From contig NC_091325.1 in NCBI RefSeq assembly GCF_038502225.1, positions 34,387,847 through 34,451,846 of the forward strand: a stretch of DNA of 64,000 nt, in the 5' to 3' direction. The DNA comes from Cherax quadricarinatus. Taxonomy: Eukaryota > Arthropoda > Malacostraca > Decapoda > Parastacidae. The notes under the pieces are model-generated. The model was not told the origin of the DNA. It worked only from the letters and a program-made list of their open reading frames with translations, and made no database searches. A program made the translations under genes and the position numbers. This document shows, one piece after another, positions 37,949 to 49,400 of the stretch (the first letter of the stretch is position 1; each line of letters opens with the position of its first letter).

Positions 37949-40900
37949 GGTGCTACTTTTAATTTGTATTTTTATATTATTAGATTAAATTCAGTTGTAC
38001 CATAGCTCATTCTACCTCAAGACATAGTCAATACCAAATTCACTATATTAGACCATAGTGCAATTACTAGTGAGAGACTAGTGCTATTTTTAATTTGTAC
38101 TTTTATATTATTAGATTAAACCTATTGTACTTTAGCTCACTCTAGCTCAAAACATAGACTCCACAAAAGTCATTATTAGACCTTAGTGCAATTACAAGTG
38201 AGAGTCTTGTTCTATTTTTAATTTGTATTTTTATATTACTAGTTTATACCTAGTTGTACTTTAGTTCATTCCAGCACAACACACAGACAACATCAACTTC
38301 ATTATGTGTAGTAGTGACTATACCCTACATGACCAAAATACTCTAGCTATATACTTTTCCAAACTTCCAACCACTACAGATATCAGTAGTAGAACTCAAC
38401 ACACAACTCAGGATATAAATAACCATAATTTTAAACCTAGAAGATGATTGATCACGTTGACCCTGATCTAAACCTCCATAATCTGACACCCAATCAAAAC
38501 CTATTGGAAAGTAACTGCCTTTATTACACAGCATCACAAGCCACCACTATCCTAAACAATGCTAAAAGTCTATCAGTACTTAACTACAACATCAGGTCCT
38601 TAAGCAAACACTATGATGACCTCCTAGCACTCCTTGAATCACTAAAGACACCCTTCTCCTGCATTATTCTTACTGAGACCTGGCTTAAGCAGGACACAAT
38701 AGATATCTACCCTCTACCAGGATACACAGCAATTCACAACTGCAGAAGAAACCAAGTTGGGGGTGGTATTGCAATCTATTACTCTAACCAATTATCTTGT
38801 CTTAGCACCACTTGCTTTAGTGATGAATATGGGGAATACATTTTTGCTAATTTTACTGTAAAAAACCTTAAGACGCCTATAACAATCAGTGCCATTTACC
38901 GGATACCTCACACAAACATCCCAAATTTCAGTGAGAAATTAAAGTCACTAATAACAAACAGACAAATGAATAAGCACCACCTTATCTTAGCTGGAGACTT
39001 CAACATCAACCTTGGCTTACTAGATGATCAGCCTGTAACTGATTTCATCAACAATATGAACAACACACTTCTCATACCAACAATAACTAAACCAACCAGG
39101 CTCACTGAGACAAGTGCAACCATAATAGACCACATATGGACCAATATACTAGCCCCCCTTAAATCAGGGATAATCACAGATAGCACTACAGACCACTACC
39201 CTATCTTCCTCCTGACAAACATTAGTAAACCACCACTTGAATACAACAAAGTCTCATTTAGACTCCATGACGAGGCCTCAGTAAGGAAGTTCACAGCTGA
39301 CCTAGAGACTGTTGATTGGCCTACAGAATTCTCCAAGGCCAATGGTATTGATGACTGGACAGACATCTTTCTTAACAAATTACTTAGACTATGCAACAAA
39401 CATTGTCCTATAAAAACAAAACAGATCACAAACAAACGGCTTGGTTGCCCATGGCTAACCAGCACCATTCTGAAATCCATAGACAAGAAACACCAATATG
39501 AAAAGCAATATAGACAGGGCTTAATACACAAAGATACTCTTAAACACTATTCATCAGCTCTCACCAAAGTAATAAAAAAAGCCAAACAACTATACCACTC
39601 CAGTAGATTCACAGACACTAGAGGAAATATAAAAAAGACCTGGAAAACACTCTCTCAGATTCTAGGGACCCACAAACTGAGAAAAACCAAGAATATTGTC
39701 CTAACTAAACCTAATGAAACACCACTACATCCCACTGACACAGCTAACAAGATAAACGACTTCTTCTCAAACATAGGATCCAATCTCGCCAGTAAAATCC
39801 CACATACCAATGCCCATGCCGGGGACTACCTAGATGGAAATTTCCCTAATTCCTTCTATCTTGCACCAACTGAGCCCACGGAAGTCATTGGGATCATAAA
39901 GCCACTTAAAAATAACTCGGGGAATCTGTCTCATGTCCCACCATTACTGTACAAGCGAGCGGCCCATGTCCTTTCGCATGCCATTTCATTACTTTTTAAC
40001 AAGTCAATAGAGACTAGCACCTTCCCGAAACTACTCAAGATGGCAAGGGTTACACCAATACATAAAGGTGGTGACCCTACAGACTTAAACAACTATAGGC
40101 CAATATCTAACTTACCATTGCTATCCAAAATCTTTGAGAAACTCGTGTACAAGAGACTGTATTCATTTATAACGGCTCAAAACATACTCAACCCCTGCCA
40201 GTTTGGATTCAGGAAAAATAAAAGCACTAATGATGCAATCATAAAAATGTTAGATCTGCTTTACACAGCATTGGAAAATAAGGAATATCCACTAGGAATT
40301 TTTATTGACCTAAGAAAAGCTTTTGACACAGTAAACCACCAAATCCTACTCCACAAACTTGACCACTACGGTATAAGAGGCCATGCGCTTGCTTATTTCA
40401 AATCTTACATTACTAATAGGTATCAGTACGTCACCATTAAAGACACAGCATCAGCAACACGGCCACTTGATACTGGAGTTCCGCAGGGAAGTGTCCTTGG
40501 TCCCCTGCTCTTCCTCATATACATCAATGACCTTCCAAACGTATCCCAACACCTGAAACCCATTCTCTTTGCTGATGACACGACTTATGTCATCTCTCAC
40601 CCTAATCTTGCCACCCTCAACACCATTGTGAATGAGGAACTGATTAAAATATCGACTTGGATGACAGCCAATAAACTTACGCTTAACACTGACAAAACTT
40701 ACTATATTATGTTTGGTAGCAGAGCAGGAGATGCACAAATTAACATTAAGATTGACAACACTCTAATTACCAGAAATAATGGGGGAAAATTCCTAGGCTT
40801 ATACCTTGACAACAACCTGAATTTCAGCACCCATATCCAGCATATAGCCAAAAAAGTATCCAAAACGGTTGGGATCCTCTCCAAGATACGATACTACGTG

Positions 40901-41787
40901 CCGCAAAATGCCCTTCTCACACTATACCACTCACTTATTTATCCATACCTCACCTATGCTATTTGTGCTTGGGGATCAACTGCAGCAACACACCTAAAGC
41001 CAATAATAACCCAACAAAAAGCTGCAGTAAGAATAATCACTAAATCCCATCCCTGGCAGCACACCCCCCCCCACTCTTCAAAGATCTAAACTTACTCCCA
41101 GTTCAGTACATCCACACTTACTACTGTGCAATCTATATCTACAGGGCCTTAAACTCTAATATCAACCTTGACCTAAAACGCTTTCTTGATAGTTGTGACA
41201 GAACCCACAGGCATAACACCAGACACAAACATCTCTTCGACATTCCCCGTGTTTGACTAAACCTTTACAAAAATTCAATGTATGTCAAAGGCCCTAAAAT
41301 CTGGAATACCCTACCTGAGAACTCTAGAACTGCAGACACATTCATCACCTTCAAAACTACCATTAGAAAACATTTTATCTCCCTGATACACCCCGTCAAC
41401 TAACTACACGAATACCACCTGGTGGTTCACACTTACACTCGCTCACTCATTTGACCATAAACAGAAATATTAATCTCAGTCTTAAAATAATGAATCCTGT
41501 GATACTCCAATACTGAAACTATATACTGTGCCAAAACAAAAGCATTCACATTGCTAAACTCATAAACTAGTATTTAGTCACTTAGCCATAATACCAACTT
41601 ACCTCATAATTTGCAATATTTTACAATTAAGAATAAAACTAAGTATGCCCGAAATGCCTAGCCATGCTAAGCGTTCTAGTGGTACACTCTGTAATCACAA
41701 TTTTACTACATGTAAACCAAACAATAATCAAATTTCTGTTAACTCAGCATTGTAATCCTTATAGAGAATAAACTTTGAATTTGAATT
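37949..41787 (+). mobile_element. LINE-H (CR1/L2-like) inserted in PolB
   Basis: The 5' UTR (37949-38443) contains about three diverged copies of a 120-140-bp monomer starting g(t)gctatttttaatttgta at about 37950, 38088 and 38209. The ORF is followed by a 3' UTR ending AATAAACTTTGAATTTGAAT at about 41787. It splits the PolB gene on the opposite strand. I saw no clear target-site duplication. It appears full length. Confidence 0.9.
38444..41404 (+). pseudogene. LINE-H ORF2 endonuclease-reverse transcriptase, nearly intact
   Basis: From the ATG at 38444 the frame is open for 881 codons. Endonuclease motifs: YNIRSL, ILTETWL, GGGIAIYY, AGDFNINL and TTDHYPI. RT motifs: NYRPISNLPLLSKIFE, QFGFRKNKSTNDAI, FIDLRKAFDTVNH, GVPQGSVLGPLLF and LFADDTTYV. 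The frame breaks at a run of 9 C at 41064-41072. In the next frame the family C-terminus follows (LFKDLNLLPVQYIH, then after one TGA near 41257, NSMYVKGPKIWNTLPEN) to TAA near 41402. Only two lesions, so it is a young insertion, or one of the lesions is a sequencing error in the C run. Confidence 0.9.
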
Positions 41788-42785
41788 ATATTTCTTATTC
41801 TCCTTACGACACATAGCCATAAATGTCCCACCTTGATCCTTTCTTAATTGATAAACATATAATGACACTTTATTTTCCTTCTCTAATATACCTAACTTAT
41901 CACGTGTAATGGGAAAATCATCTATAGAAGATTTTGCATAATTAAGACATCCTTTCTTAGTATTAACTACTCTGCGAATATTTTTCCATGACATATTCTT
42001 TTTATGACATTGATAGGCAGCAAAAGCACGCAGTACACACAACCCATCATTAATCACTGGATTAAATACATATTGACTCCCTCGCAGTTTCTTGGGATAT
42101 GCCACATATGATCCTACTTGTACTCTGAATTCTACTTTAACGTATTCGATACTGAAAGATTCGATTTGATCTATGATCCAACCAGATCCTTCCTGATCTT
42201 GCAGCTCTGTCTCGTATCTTTTTAATATCGTTCCCACCCATCGATCAAATACTTCAGAGATTTCCTCTTCACTTAGTAACTCAAACGCTAAATTTATCAC
42301 AAATTGTCCATTTTGTTCATCACCCGATATGTTTTGACGTAATGTCCTTATAACTATAATTGGGTGGATTCTGAGCGACATTGCTAGAGGTGATCTATCA
42401 TACATATCTCGCATCTGATCTATAAAATAATTCCTATAAGCATGTAAATACATTCTTAACTCTCTGTTATAAGATGAAGGAACACTGTATTTCCTCACTG
42501 TATGCCTACCTTTAAAATTCTGGATGTATGTAATAATTTCTGGTCTCTCATCTTCACCTCCACTATTGTGTGCGACATTACTGTCAGACACGTCATGTGA
42601 GGTAGTTGCTCTCTCATCATCTTCATTAATGGGGATAGAAGTATCCACACCTCCTGCCGCACCTCCGCATTGTGAGGTACCAACACTAGCAGATCTACCT
42701 GCACTCTCATCTTCATTCCCCGGCACACCTCCATGCTGTGCGTCATTACTCTCAGTTTGATTCACAACAGTACCAAGTGTATTTC

Positions 42786-43003
42786 CTGCAGAGGAAAAAA
42801 GTATATCCAATTCATACTCCAAAATATTTTTATATATTAAGTTTTCAATGAATAGAACAAAATCTTTCACCCTTCTCAATTTTTTACATATTACGAATTA
42901 AGATTTTAATGAATGGAACAAAAATCTTTCTCGAGTGACTAACTCATTTTTACGATAAATATTTTTCACAACAAAAGTAAAAATATCACAATTGGATACA
43001 TAC
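42786..43003 (-). other. predicted PolB intron 2 (218 bp)
   Basis: Donor CAG|GTATGT at 43003, polypyrimidine tract and CTGCAG acceptor ending at 42786. Phase 1; the junction codon is glycine either way. The intron contains stop codons in frame, so the exons could not be joined by simple read-through. Confidence 0.65.
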
Positions 43004-43183
43004 CTGTTTCTACAGCCTTCTTCCATAATACATCTATGCGTTCCCACTCATTCTTCAATTCTAACAACCTCTCATTGCGATGTACACCACCTTTCTTGAT
43101 TTCCAACGATCGTCGCCTTCTAATCGACAATCTCCTCTTCACTAATGCTTCCAAGTAATTCGCGTATATTCTTTTCTTATCCT

Positions 43184-43345
43184 CTGTTAAGAATTTCACT
43201 TATTAACGCACTAACCCAGTAAAAATTTCACTCGTTTGCTCCAACAACAAAAATTAATCCAAAACATTTTTTCCACGTTATATCATTAAACATATTAAAT
43301 AATATCTGTTTCACCACATATCAAGATTTTCTAAGTACAACTTAC
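43184..43345 (-). other. predicted PolB intron 1 (162 bp)
   Basis: Donor G|GTAAGT at 43345 and acceptor TTCTTAACAG ending at 43184, minus strand. Phase 1 at both sides: G + AG rebuilds a glutamate codon. Removes the need for the GTG pseudo-start at 43199. Confidence 0.6.
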
Positions 43346-43355
43346 CTTTCTCCAT

Positions 43356-43793
43356 GATGTGTGGTTCAGCGTTGAAAGATGAGGTCAGCCAGGCTTGACG
43401 GATGGAAACACAATCCTCGCTCTGAGAGACTCCTTGACCTTATATGGGTCACCCCAAAGTATTGCGTCATGATTTTTGTACACCCCTTCCCCCCTCCGAC
43501 GACACCATGAAATGCGGTTCACATCCAAGGTAGATTTAAGATAATCATCTCCTTACCGAACACCTGCGTCAACTCAGGTCAGACAGACGCCATGAAATGC
43601 GGTTCACATCCAAGGTAGAAAATCACACGGCCATTACGTATCTTCTTACCGAACATCCGTGTCAATCGGTACCCTAAAGTAACTAATTTTGGTGAGGCAG
43701 TCCCGCTCCGCAACAGGAGGTTACTCCACATTAACTTAGCTGTTATATATCTTGAAAACCCATTAACACTTACAGTGTACAAGTCACCTCACT
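43356..43793. promoter_or_regulatory. divergent promoter region between PolB and ATPase
   Basis: The minus-strand TATAAGG at 43445-43439 lies about 85 bp upstream of the PolB ATG. The plus-strand TATATAT at 43744-43750 lies 44 bp upstream of the ATPase ATG. A perfect 30-bp direct repeat (starting ccatgaaatgcggttcacat) lies at 43505-43534 and 43590-43619, an 85-bp period, with 'cttaccgaacatc.g.gtcaa' repeated after it. This is probably early (PolB) and late (virion genes) control. The TATA assignments are by motif only. Confidence 0.55.
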
Positions 43794-44480
43794 ATGGTAA
43801 ACATAATCTCTCTCGACAGTACAATGAACTTGACAACATACGCAGCTGCTGACGTTGATATATTTCGTTATCCATCAAGGATTATCATTGCCGGTTATTC
43901 GAATAGTGGCAAATCTTATTTCACAACAAAATTATTAAAGTTATACCATGAGAAATTTCATAACATTATAATATGTGGGGTGACATCACATCCCTTAGAA
44001 CAAGATTCAGAGATATCTCATAAATTAACATTAAGTAAAGATATTATCGACCCGCAGAATGTCATTGCATCACCTGATGAAAATACAATAATTATTGTTG
44101 ATGATCTATTTTTAAAAGCTGGTAACAGTGAAATTATTCTCTAATGTTTTACTAAAGGTAGACATCATAATATAAGCATTATTCTGATTACTCAAAATAT
44201 ATTTCACGGAGGACGATATAGTCGTACCATGGCTTTAAACGCCACGCATTTTGCTTTATTTAAAATGAGGGATCTTGGACAAGTAGAGATTCTGGGGCGA
44301 CAAGTTTTCGGAAAAAATAAAGAATTTGCAAATATATATAAATCTGCTATAAATCGATCACCCTTTGGTTATTTATTCATAGACCTTGCATTAAATACAC
44401 CAGAAGCATTACAGTTGCGAACCAATGTGTTACGTCAGGATTCCTACGAAATTGTATACCAATGGAGAGAACAAAATTAA
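43794..44480 (+). pseudogene. Maverick DNA-packaging ATPase (FtsK/HerA type), one nonsense codon
   Basis: It would pump the genome into capsids. Walker A GYSNSGKS is at residues 34-41 and Walker B IIIVDDLFL at 99-107. An in-frame TAA at 44142-44144 (codon 117) interrupts the frame. The same frame continues with CFTKGRHHNISIILITQN, MALNATHFALFKMRD and PFGYLFIDLALNTPEA to TAA at 44478, matching the ATPase family order. Total 228 codons plus stop, a normal length. The ATG at 43794 is the first after a TATA-like box. The 3' end overlaps the integrase ATG by 19 nt. Only this stop blocks the protein. Confidence 0.92.
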
Positions 44481-45560
44481 TTGAAAAGGTTTATAGAGAT
44501 CCTGGCTCTGTGGGATCATTGTCTGGTGTAAACAGTTTATATACAGTTGTAAAAAAGATTGATCCGTCCATAACCTTGAAAGAGGTCAGAAATTTCTTAA
44601 ATTCAGAAAGATCATATACTTTACATGTTCTTAAACCTAAGAAGTTTCCTCGTAGGAAAATAATTGCTCCCAAACCCAGAGTGATATTAACCTGTGATTT
44701 GGGTGATATGTCTAAATTATCCAGATATAATGATGGACATAAATACATTCTCGTGTGTATCGATGTTTTTTCAAGATATTTACAAGCAGTACTCACGAAA
44801 AAGAAAGACGGACCGAGCACTTTACATGCATTACAAAACATATTGGAGAATGAAAAGGCGAAGAATATATCGAGATTATTTACAGATAAAGGCAGGGAGT
44901 TTCTAAATAAACAGGTACAGAATTATCTACAGAGTAAGCATATAAAGTTATATCATGTATTTTCGAATGAAACAAAAGCTTCCATTGCAGAGAGAGTCTT
45001 GCAAACGTTGAAACGTAAATTATACAAGTATATGACAAGTGCCAATACATTTAATTATTCAAAAGTGTTAAATGAATTGGTAGATGCGTATAATTCAACT
45101 CCACACTCGGGGATTGGTGGTAAAACCCCACTGCAAGTCCATGGTATTACGACATTGAATGATATAAGGAATCAGTTTCGGATAAATTATAAAAATGGAA
45201 GATCCAATAAGAAACGAATCAGTAAGAAATTGGCTGTTGGAGACACAACAAGAGTGACTCTTAGCAGATCATCCGCTTTTAACCGAGGGTTTCACACACA
45301 AAATATTTAAAATATATAGAATTAATAATTCTCAACCTATAACAGCATATCATTTGAAAGATTTGAAAGGTGAAAAGATTAAAGGAACATTTTATCGCGA
45401 AGAATTGGCCCCAGTCATACCACCTCCAGAATATATTATCGACAGAGTATTGAAACGAAAAAAAATTGGTGGAATTACGCATTATTTGGTATCTTATAAA
45501 GGTTATGATTCCACTTTTAATTCGTGGGTCAAAGAAGGAGATTTGTTGAAGGTACAATGA
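44462..45560 (+). pseudogene. Maverick retroviral-type integrase with C-terminal chromodomain, one frameshift
   Basis: It would insert the element into the genome. The N-terminal segment YRDPGSVGSLSGVNSLY and ERSYTLHVLKPKKFPRRK is the Maverick-type lead-in. The catalytic core has D79 (TCDLGDM), D142 (FTDKGREF) and E177 (IAERVLQTLKRKLY), spaced about 35 residues, with CIDVFSRYLQA between. Then YNSTPHSGIGGKTP. The frame is lost near 45288 and regained one base later, continuing FKIYRINNSQPITAYHL and a chromodomain (IIDRVLKRKKIGGITHYLVSYKGYDSTFNSW, quoted in overlapping short form: IIDRVLKRKKIGG; YLVSYKGYDSTFNSW) to TGA at 45558. All catalytic residues lie before the frameshift. Confidence 0.92.
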
Positions 45561-45886
45561 AAAAATCATTATTAGAAAAATTTAAAGAATTAATTACATT
45601 ACTTAATAGTCTCCCATGCAATCAACGGAAGAGTTTATTACAACAGTTTAAGAAAACACACATAAGTTGTATCAGCGAGATTTTCAAGAATTTGATCAAG
45701 AATAAAATACCATTAGACCCTAAAATATTTAAAAAGTACAAGAACGAGATTAGATCATTAGCTTGTAAGAAAATTGGTTTTCAGCGTAAAAAGAAATATT
45801 TGCTGGGTATCAGAGGTGGAAATCTTCTTAGTATTATATTACCTCTAGCAGTAGATATTATTTCAAGATTGTTTAATAAATCATGA
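45557..45886 (+). CDS. Maverick 109-aa conserved small protein (virion-associated candidate)
   Basis: Starts at ATG 45557, overlapping the integrase stop as ATGA, which decides this start over the upstream 45524. It contains ISCISEIFKNLIKNKIPLD, then KKYKNEIRSLACKKIGFQRK, KKYLLGIRGGNLLSIIL and a hydrophobic tail ending in LFNKS. In other Mavericks, as I recall, a protein with the pattern C-E-C..N.LKGN..L....K..LRRYK..LRKLA.KK.SLK.KR..L...GGFL occupies this place. Its function is not established; a core or membrane-associated virion peptide is a guess. This is the only complete Maverick gene here besides the 110-aa one. Confidence 0.75.
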   Translation: MKKSLLEKFKELITLLNSLPCNQRKSLLQQFKKTHISCISEIFKNLIKNKIPLDPKIFKKYKNEIRSLACKKIGFQRKKKYLLGIRGGNLLSIILPLAVDIISRLFNKS

Positions 45887-46028
45887 AAGAATTTTATCTT
45901 GTACCAACTTCAGTTATGAATCACAAACCTCTCGAGATAGTAAAATTGGGAGGTGATGAGAATTTAGGAGGAGGAGGAGGAGGTGGAAGCTTGAAGCGTG
46001 GTGTTAAATGCAATATTAAGCTCAGTCT
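45883..46028 (+). pseudogene. Maverick minor virion protein candidate, N-terminal piece
   Basis: ATG overlaps the previous stop (ATGA at 45883). It reads MKEFYLVPTSVMNHKPLEIV followed by a glycine run (about 29-37) and KRGVKCNIK, then hits the LINE-B 3' end at about 46029. The opening 'MK..YLVP' is typical of a conserved Maverick gene that follows the GGFL protein. The rest is at 51626-51982. Confidence 0.75.
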
Positions 46029-46291
46029 TCTTCTGATGACCAGAGCTTTGGTAAGATGGGTAAGGAAGAAGGATGGGTAAGGATGGAAATATTGGAAAAG
46101 GGTGGGAGGGGGGGGAGAGGTAGGATATAAAAGGTAAGTGGCCCAACCACTTTGGTGTAATTTAAAAAGTGTATGTGAAATGATAAGATATTCTTTAAGA
46201 GGTATAATACTAACCCATCAGAGTCACATAGATATAATAGGTATATAACTACATGACTCTGAATTGGTAGTAGTTATACAAGTTGCAATTG

Positions 46292-46344
<53 letters not shown>

Positions 46345-46513
46345 CGCGATTGCACAACGGATATTTATACGACATAAAAGGCAATAATTTTCTGGCCGGT
46401 TTATAAGTTCGTGACAATAGCTTCTTAATGGTGGTGTCCAACAATAGTCAATAGCATAATTTTACGTTAGGAAGTTATTTAAGATGTCTCCCTAATTGGG
46501 GGCGATGATTTTT

Positions 46514-49400
46514 TCAGTATACATAGAAGGGTTCTGGTAGTACCCAATCTTCTTCGTCAGGTAAGTTGCTCAAAATCATGGGTCGAGGGTAATCATCTTT
46601 ATGAATAAAACGACAAACCCTCTGTGGGAGAGTCATTCTTTGGGTCCTGTGAGGTGGAGTATTGATGATGTAATCGGTGGTATTTATCGCTTGTATAGGA
46701 TGTTCTCTATCTGGCATGTATAGTTCTTGCATTGTATAAAGTTGTTTCTCTTTTAGGGTGTCAAGGCGTACATTTATGGCAGTAATATCTTGTTGTGTGT
46801 GTAAATCTGCCATTTTAACTCTGTCTCTCCTCTTGGTATCGGTAATAAAGCGAAGAGCACTATTCTGGACCCTTTGTAACCGTAGCATGTTGGTCTTTGT
46901 TGTTAATGACATTGGGACACAAGGGTATTCGAGTATAGGTCTTATTATCATTTTATACAGATGTTTTTTGACATGTTGAGGGGCTTGATTGAATCGAAAG
47001 AGTCTGCTAAGACCGACTTTGGCTGTGTTGATCTTTTTAGTTACATGAGATGTTGAGTGGAGCAGCCTGTCTATTTCATATCCCAAGATCTTGTTAGGGT
47101 TTCTAATGGCTACAGGTGAACCTCTGATGGAGATACCCCCTTTATCTTCGATGGTTGATGCAAAACATCCTATCGTGCTAACAAGGACCTTGTCAGGATT
47201 AGTCATAATTCTCCATTTCTTCTCCCAATTAGATGTTCGACGAAGTTCAATATTCATTTTTTCTATGACTCTCTCATACTTGTATTTTCCTGTTACTGGA
47301 GTTGATGAGACGACATGAATAACATCATCTGCAAACTGTGTCACAATTGTGTCATTAAACTCTGGTTGAGGAAGGTCATTCACATAAATGTTAAACAGAA
47401 GTGGACTGAGACAAGAACCTTGTGGGACACCAGCCGTCGGTATAAAAGGTTCTGTCGACTTGCCATGAAAGGTGGGAATGATTTTTCTTTGAGTTACGAA
47501 ATTATAAATTACTCTGAGAAAAGTCCAGTTATGGTCTGGTAGGTCAATGAGTTTGTATATAAGGCCATCATGCCATAAGCTATCAAAAGCTTTATGAACA
47601 TCTCTGGTGGCAATTAAGGCAAGATTGCCCTGCTGTTTTAGACTTGCTACAGTGTCAAAAATAACATTTATTGCATGATTGGTACCTCTATGTGTTCTAA
47701 AGCCAAATTGTTTTTCAGTAAACAAGTGATTAAACTCCATATAGTAATTCAATCTGTTGGAAATGACTTTCTCAAGAACTTTTCCAGTGACTTCAAGTAA
47801 AGATATAGGTCTATAGTTCCCAGGTTGGTGGATGTCTTTATTGGGCTTGGCAAGAAAGATCATCCTAGCAGTCTTAAAAACAACTGGAAAATGTCCTGAG
47901 GCCAAGATGGCATTAAAGATATTTACCAAGGACTGTTTGCAATTTCTAGGTAGGTACTTTATTTGTTTCATTGTTATTCCAGAGAGGCCAGGGGCTCTAT
48001 TTCTCATTCTTCCAATAACCTGACTTATCTCTAGTAATGTAATAGGTCTAGTAAGTGGGTGGGTATCTTCAAGAGTTGAAGTATCGATGGTAGGTAGTGG
48101 TTGTAGATCATCCAAGTTCTCATCTCTCCATTCATTTACTAACTGATAATGATTATTATTAAACTGACGACTGTTATTGTGAGAGAGAATTTTCTCCCAT
48201 ACATCACACATCAAATTTGCCTGGTCCTGTGGATCGTCAAGTTTAATTTCAACATCTTCTTCATCCTCATCAGTGAAGGTATGAACTAGGTAGTTAGGAG
48301 CCTTGTGCTTTGCCCCTAAAAGTTGTCGGATCTTACTCCAAAATTTTGCTGGTTCACGTTTATATTGATTAGCTTGAAGAACTAGAAATTTCCATATGTC
48401 TCGTTTGTGTTGACTAATCATGTTAATTAATTCGTGCCTTAATCGGTGCAGTGTAGCTGCTGGTGGTTGTCGCGTTTGAAGATGCCTTCGACATTCTGCT
48501 TGATAATTTCTTAAAGTGTCTCTAATTTCTCTAGTAGGTTTATATTGTTGGTATATCTTTGTGGAAGCTAATTGGCAAGTTGCATTGGTAGCTTCAATTA
48601 TTCGATTGTGCAGGGACCTGATTGCATCATCAATTGCACTGGAAGGTAGATTTTCCAAAGACACAATTTCATCGTCACCCAGATATGCCCTGAAGGGGTC
48701 AAATCCTAGGGTGTTAAGATTGGGTTTAGGAGTTACAGGTATTCTAAATGGAGAAGTTTGTAGTTGTATTATAACAGGGATATGGTCAGATCCTACGTGT
48801 CCACCAGGAGATATACGACAGTGAAAGATGTCACAGTCTCTGTTTGTCAGTACTATATCTGGTGTTCCTGGATGAGGTCCAATGTACGATTTGAAGAATG
48901 GGCCTTGAAATGACAAGTTTCTAGCTGTCATGATATTAAAGAGTTGTTTTCCTTTTAAGTCACCCAGTGGAATACCAGCTCCACAGTTGAAGAGGGCAGG
49001 GTGATGAGCATTAAAATCTCCAGCTAGAATTGTTGGAATATTTCTGCTTAATATCCTATGTAGAGGAATTGACTCTATATATGGCTGTCTCGGGGGAAAA
49101 TATCCAGTTCCTATCACTAGTTGTCCATGCGACGTTGTTAGTTCTATTGCAAGAATGTTATCTTCATCCACATGAATATTTTTAAATGTATATCCTAATT
49201 TAACCAAGATGGCTACACCACTAAAGGGTCCTCTCGATTTCTCCACAGTACAGTATCCACGTAATTTAATATGTTGATCGACTTGCAGCTGTCTCGTTCA
49301 AAAGTATAACATCAGGATTGTAGTTATGTAGTTCAACCTCAAGAAGGTAACGGTTATTAAAGAAATGTTGAACATTAAGTTGGAAAATTGTAATCCCCAT
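46514..49400 (-). pseudogene. LINE-B ORF2 endonuclease-reverse transcriptase
   Basis: The ATG at 49400 overlaps the ORF1 stop as TAATG. The first 40 residues (TIFQLNVQHFF, VILLNETAA: endonuclease N and E blocks) are in one frame. A one-base shift near 49275 leads to the 910-codon frame below 49246. Motifs there: LAGDFNAHH, PDIVLTNRD, GSDHIPV; then RT blocks APGLSGITMKQ, GNYRPISLLEV, QFGFRTHRGTNHA, DVHKAFDSLWHDG, GVPQGSCLSPLLF and TQFADDVIHV. It ends at DEEDWVLPEPFYVY with no RNase H or C-terminal knuckle. One lesion only, so a recent insertion. Jockey-group by style. Confidence 0.9.

Larger units (their letters stand above)
41788..43355 (-). pseudogene. Maverick DNA polymerase B, N-terminal part with two predicted introns
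   Basis: Exon 3 (42785 down to about 41788) carries GSGWIIDQIESFSIEYVKVE, VGSYVAYPKKLRGSQYVFNP, DGLCVLRAFAAYQCH, CLNYAKSSIDDFPI and LEKENKVSLYVYQL. This is the N-terminal domain that precedes the HC..CL finger in Maverick PolB. The open frame there begins with TTG and lacks an ATG. Splice signals resolve this: ATG GAG AAA G at 43355-43346, then donor GTAAGT; acceptor TTCTTAACAG before 43183; exon 43183-43004 (basic, EDKKRIYANYLEALVKRR); donor GTATGT at 43003; acceptor CTTTTTTCCTCTGCAG before 42785. Phases agree at both joints. The Ser/Glu-rich stretch 42500-42785 is low complexity. LINE-H interrupts the gene at 41788. Confidence 0.8.

Noticed and set aside
42966..43199. Separate 77-aa basic protein gene upstream of PolB
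   Set aside because: Its start codon is GTG. Splice signals and phase fit an internal PolB exon better.
45883..46080. Complete 65-aa gene
   Set aside because: The last 17 codons are LINE-B 3' end; the viral gene is interrupted, not short.
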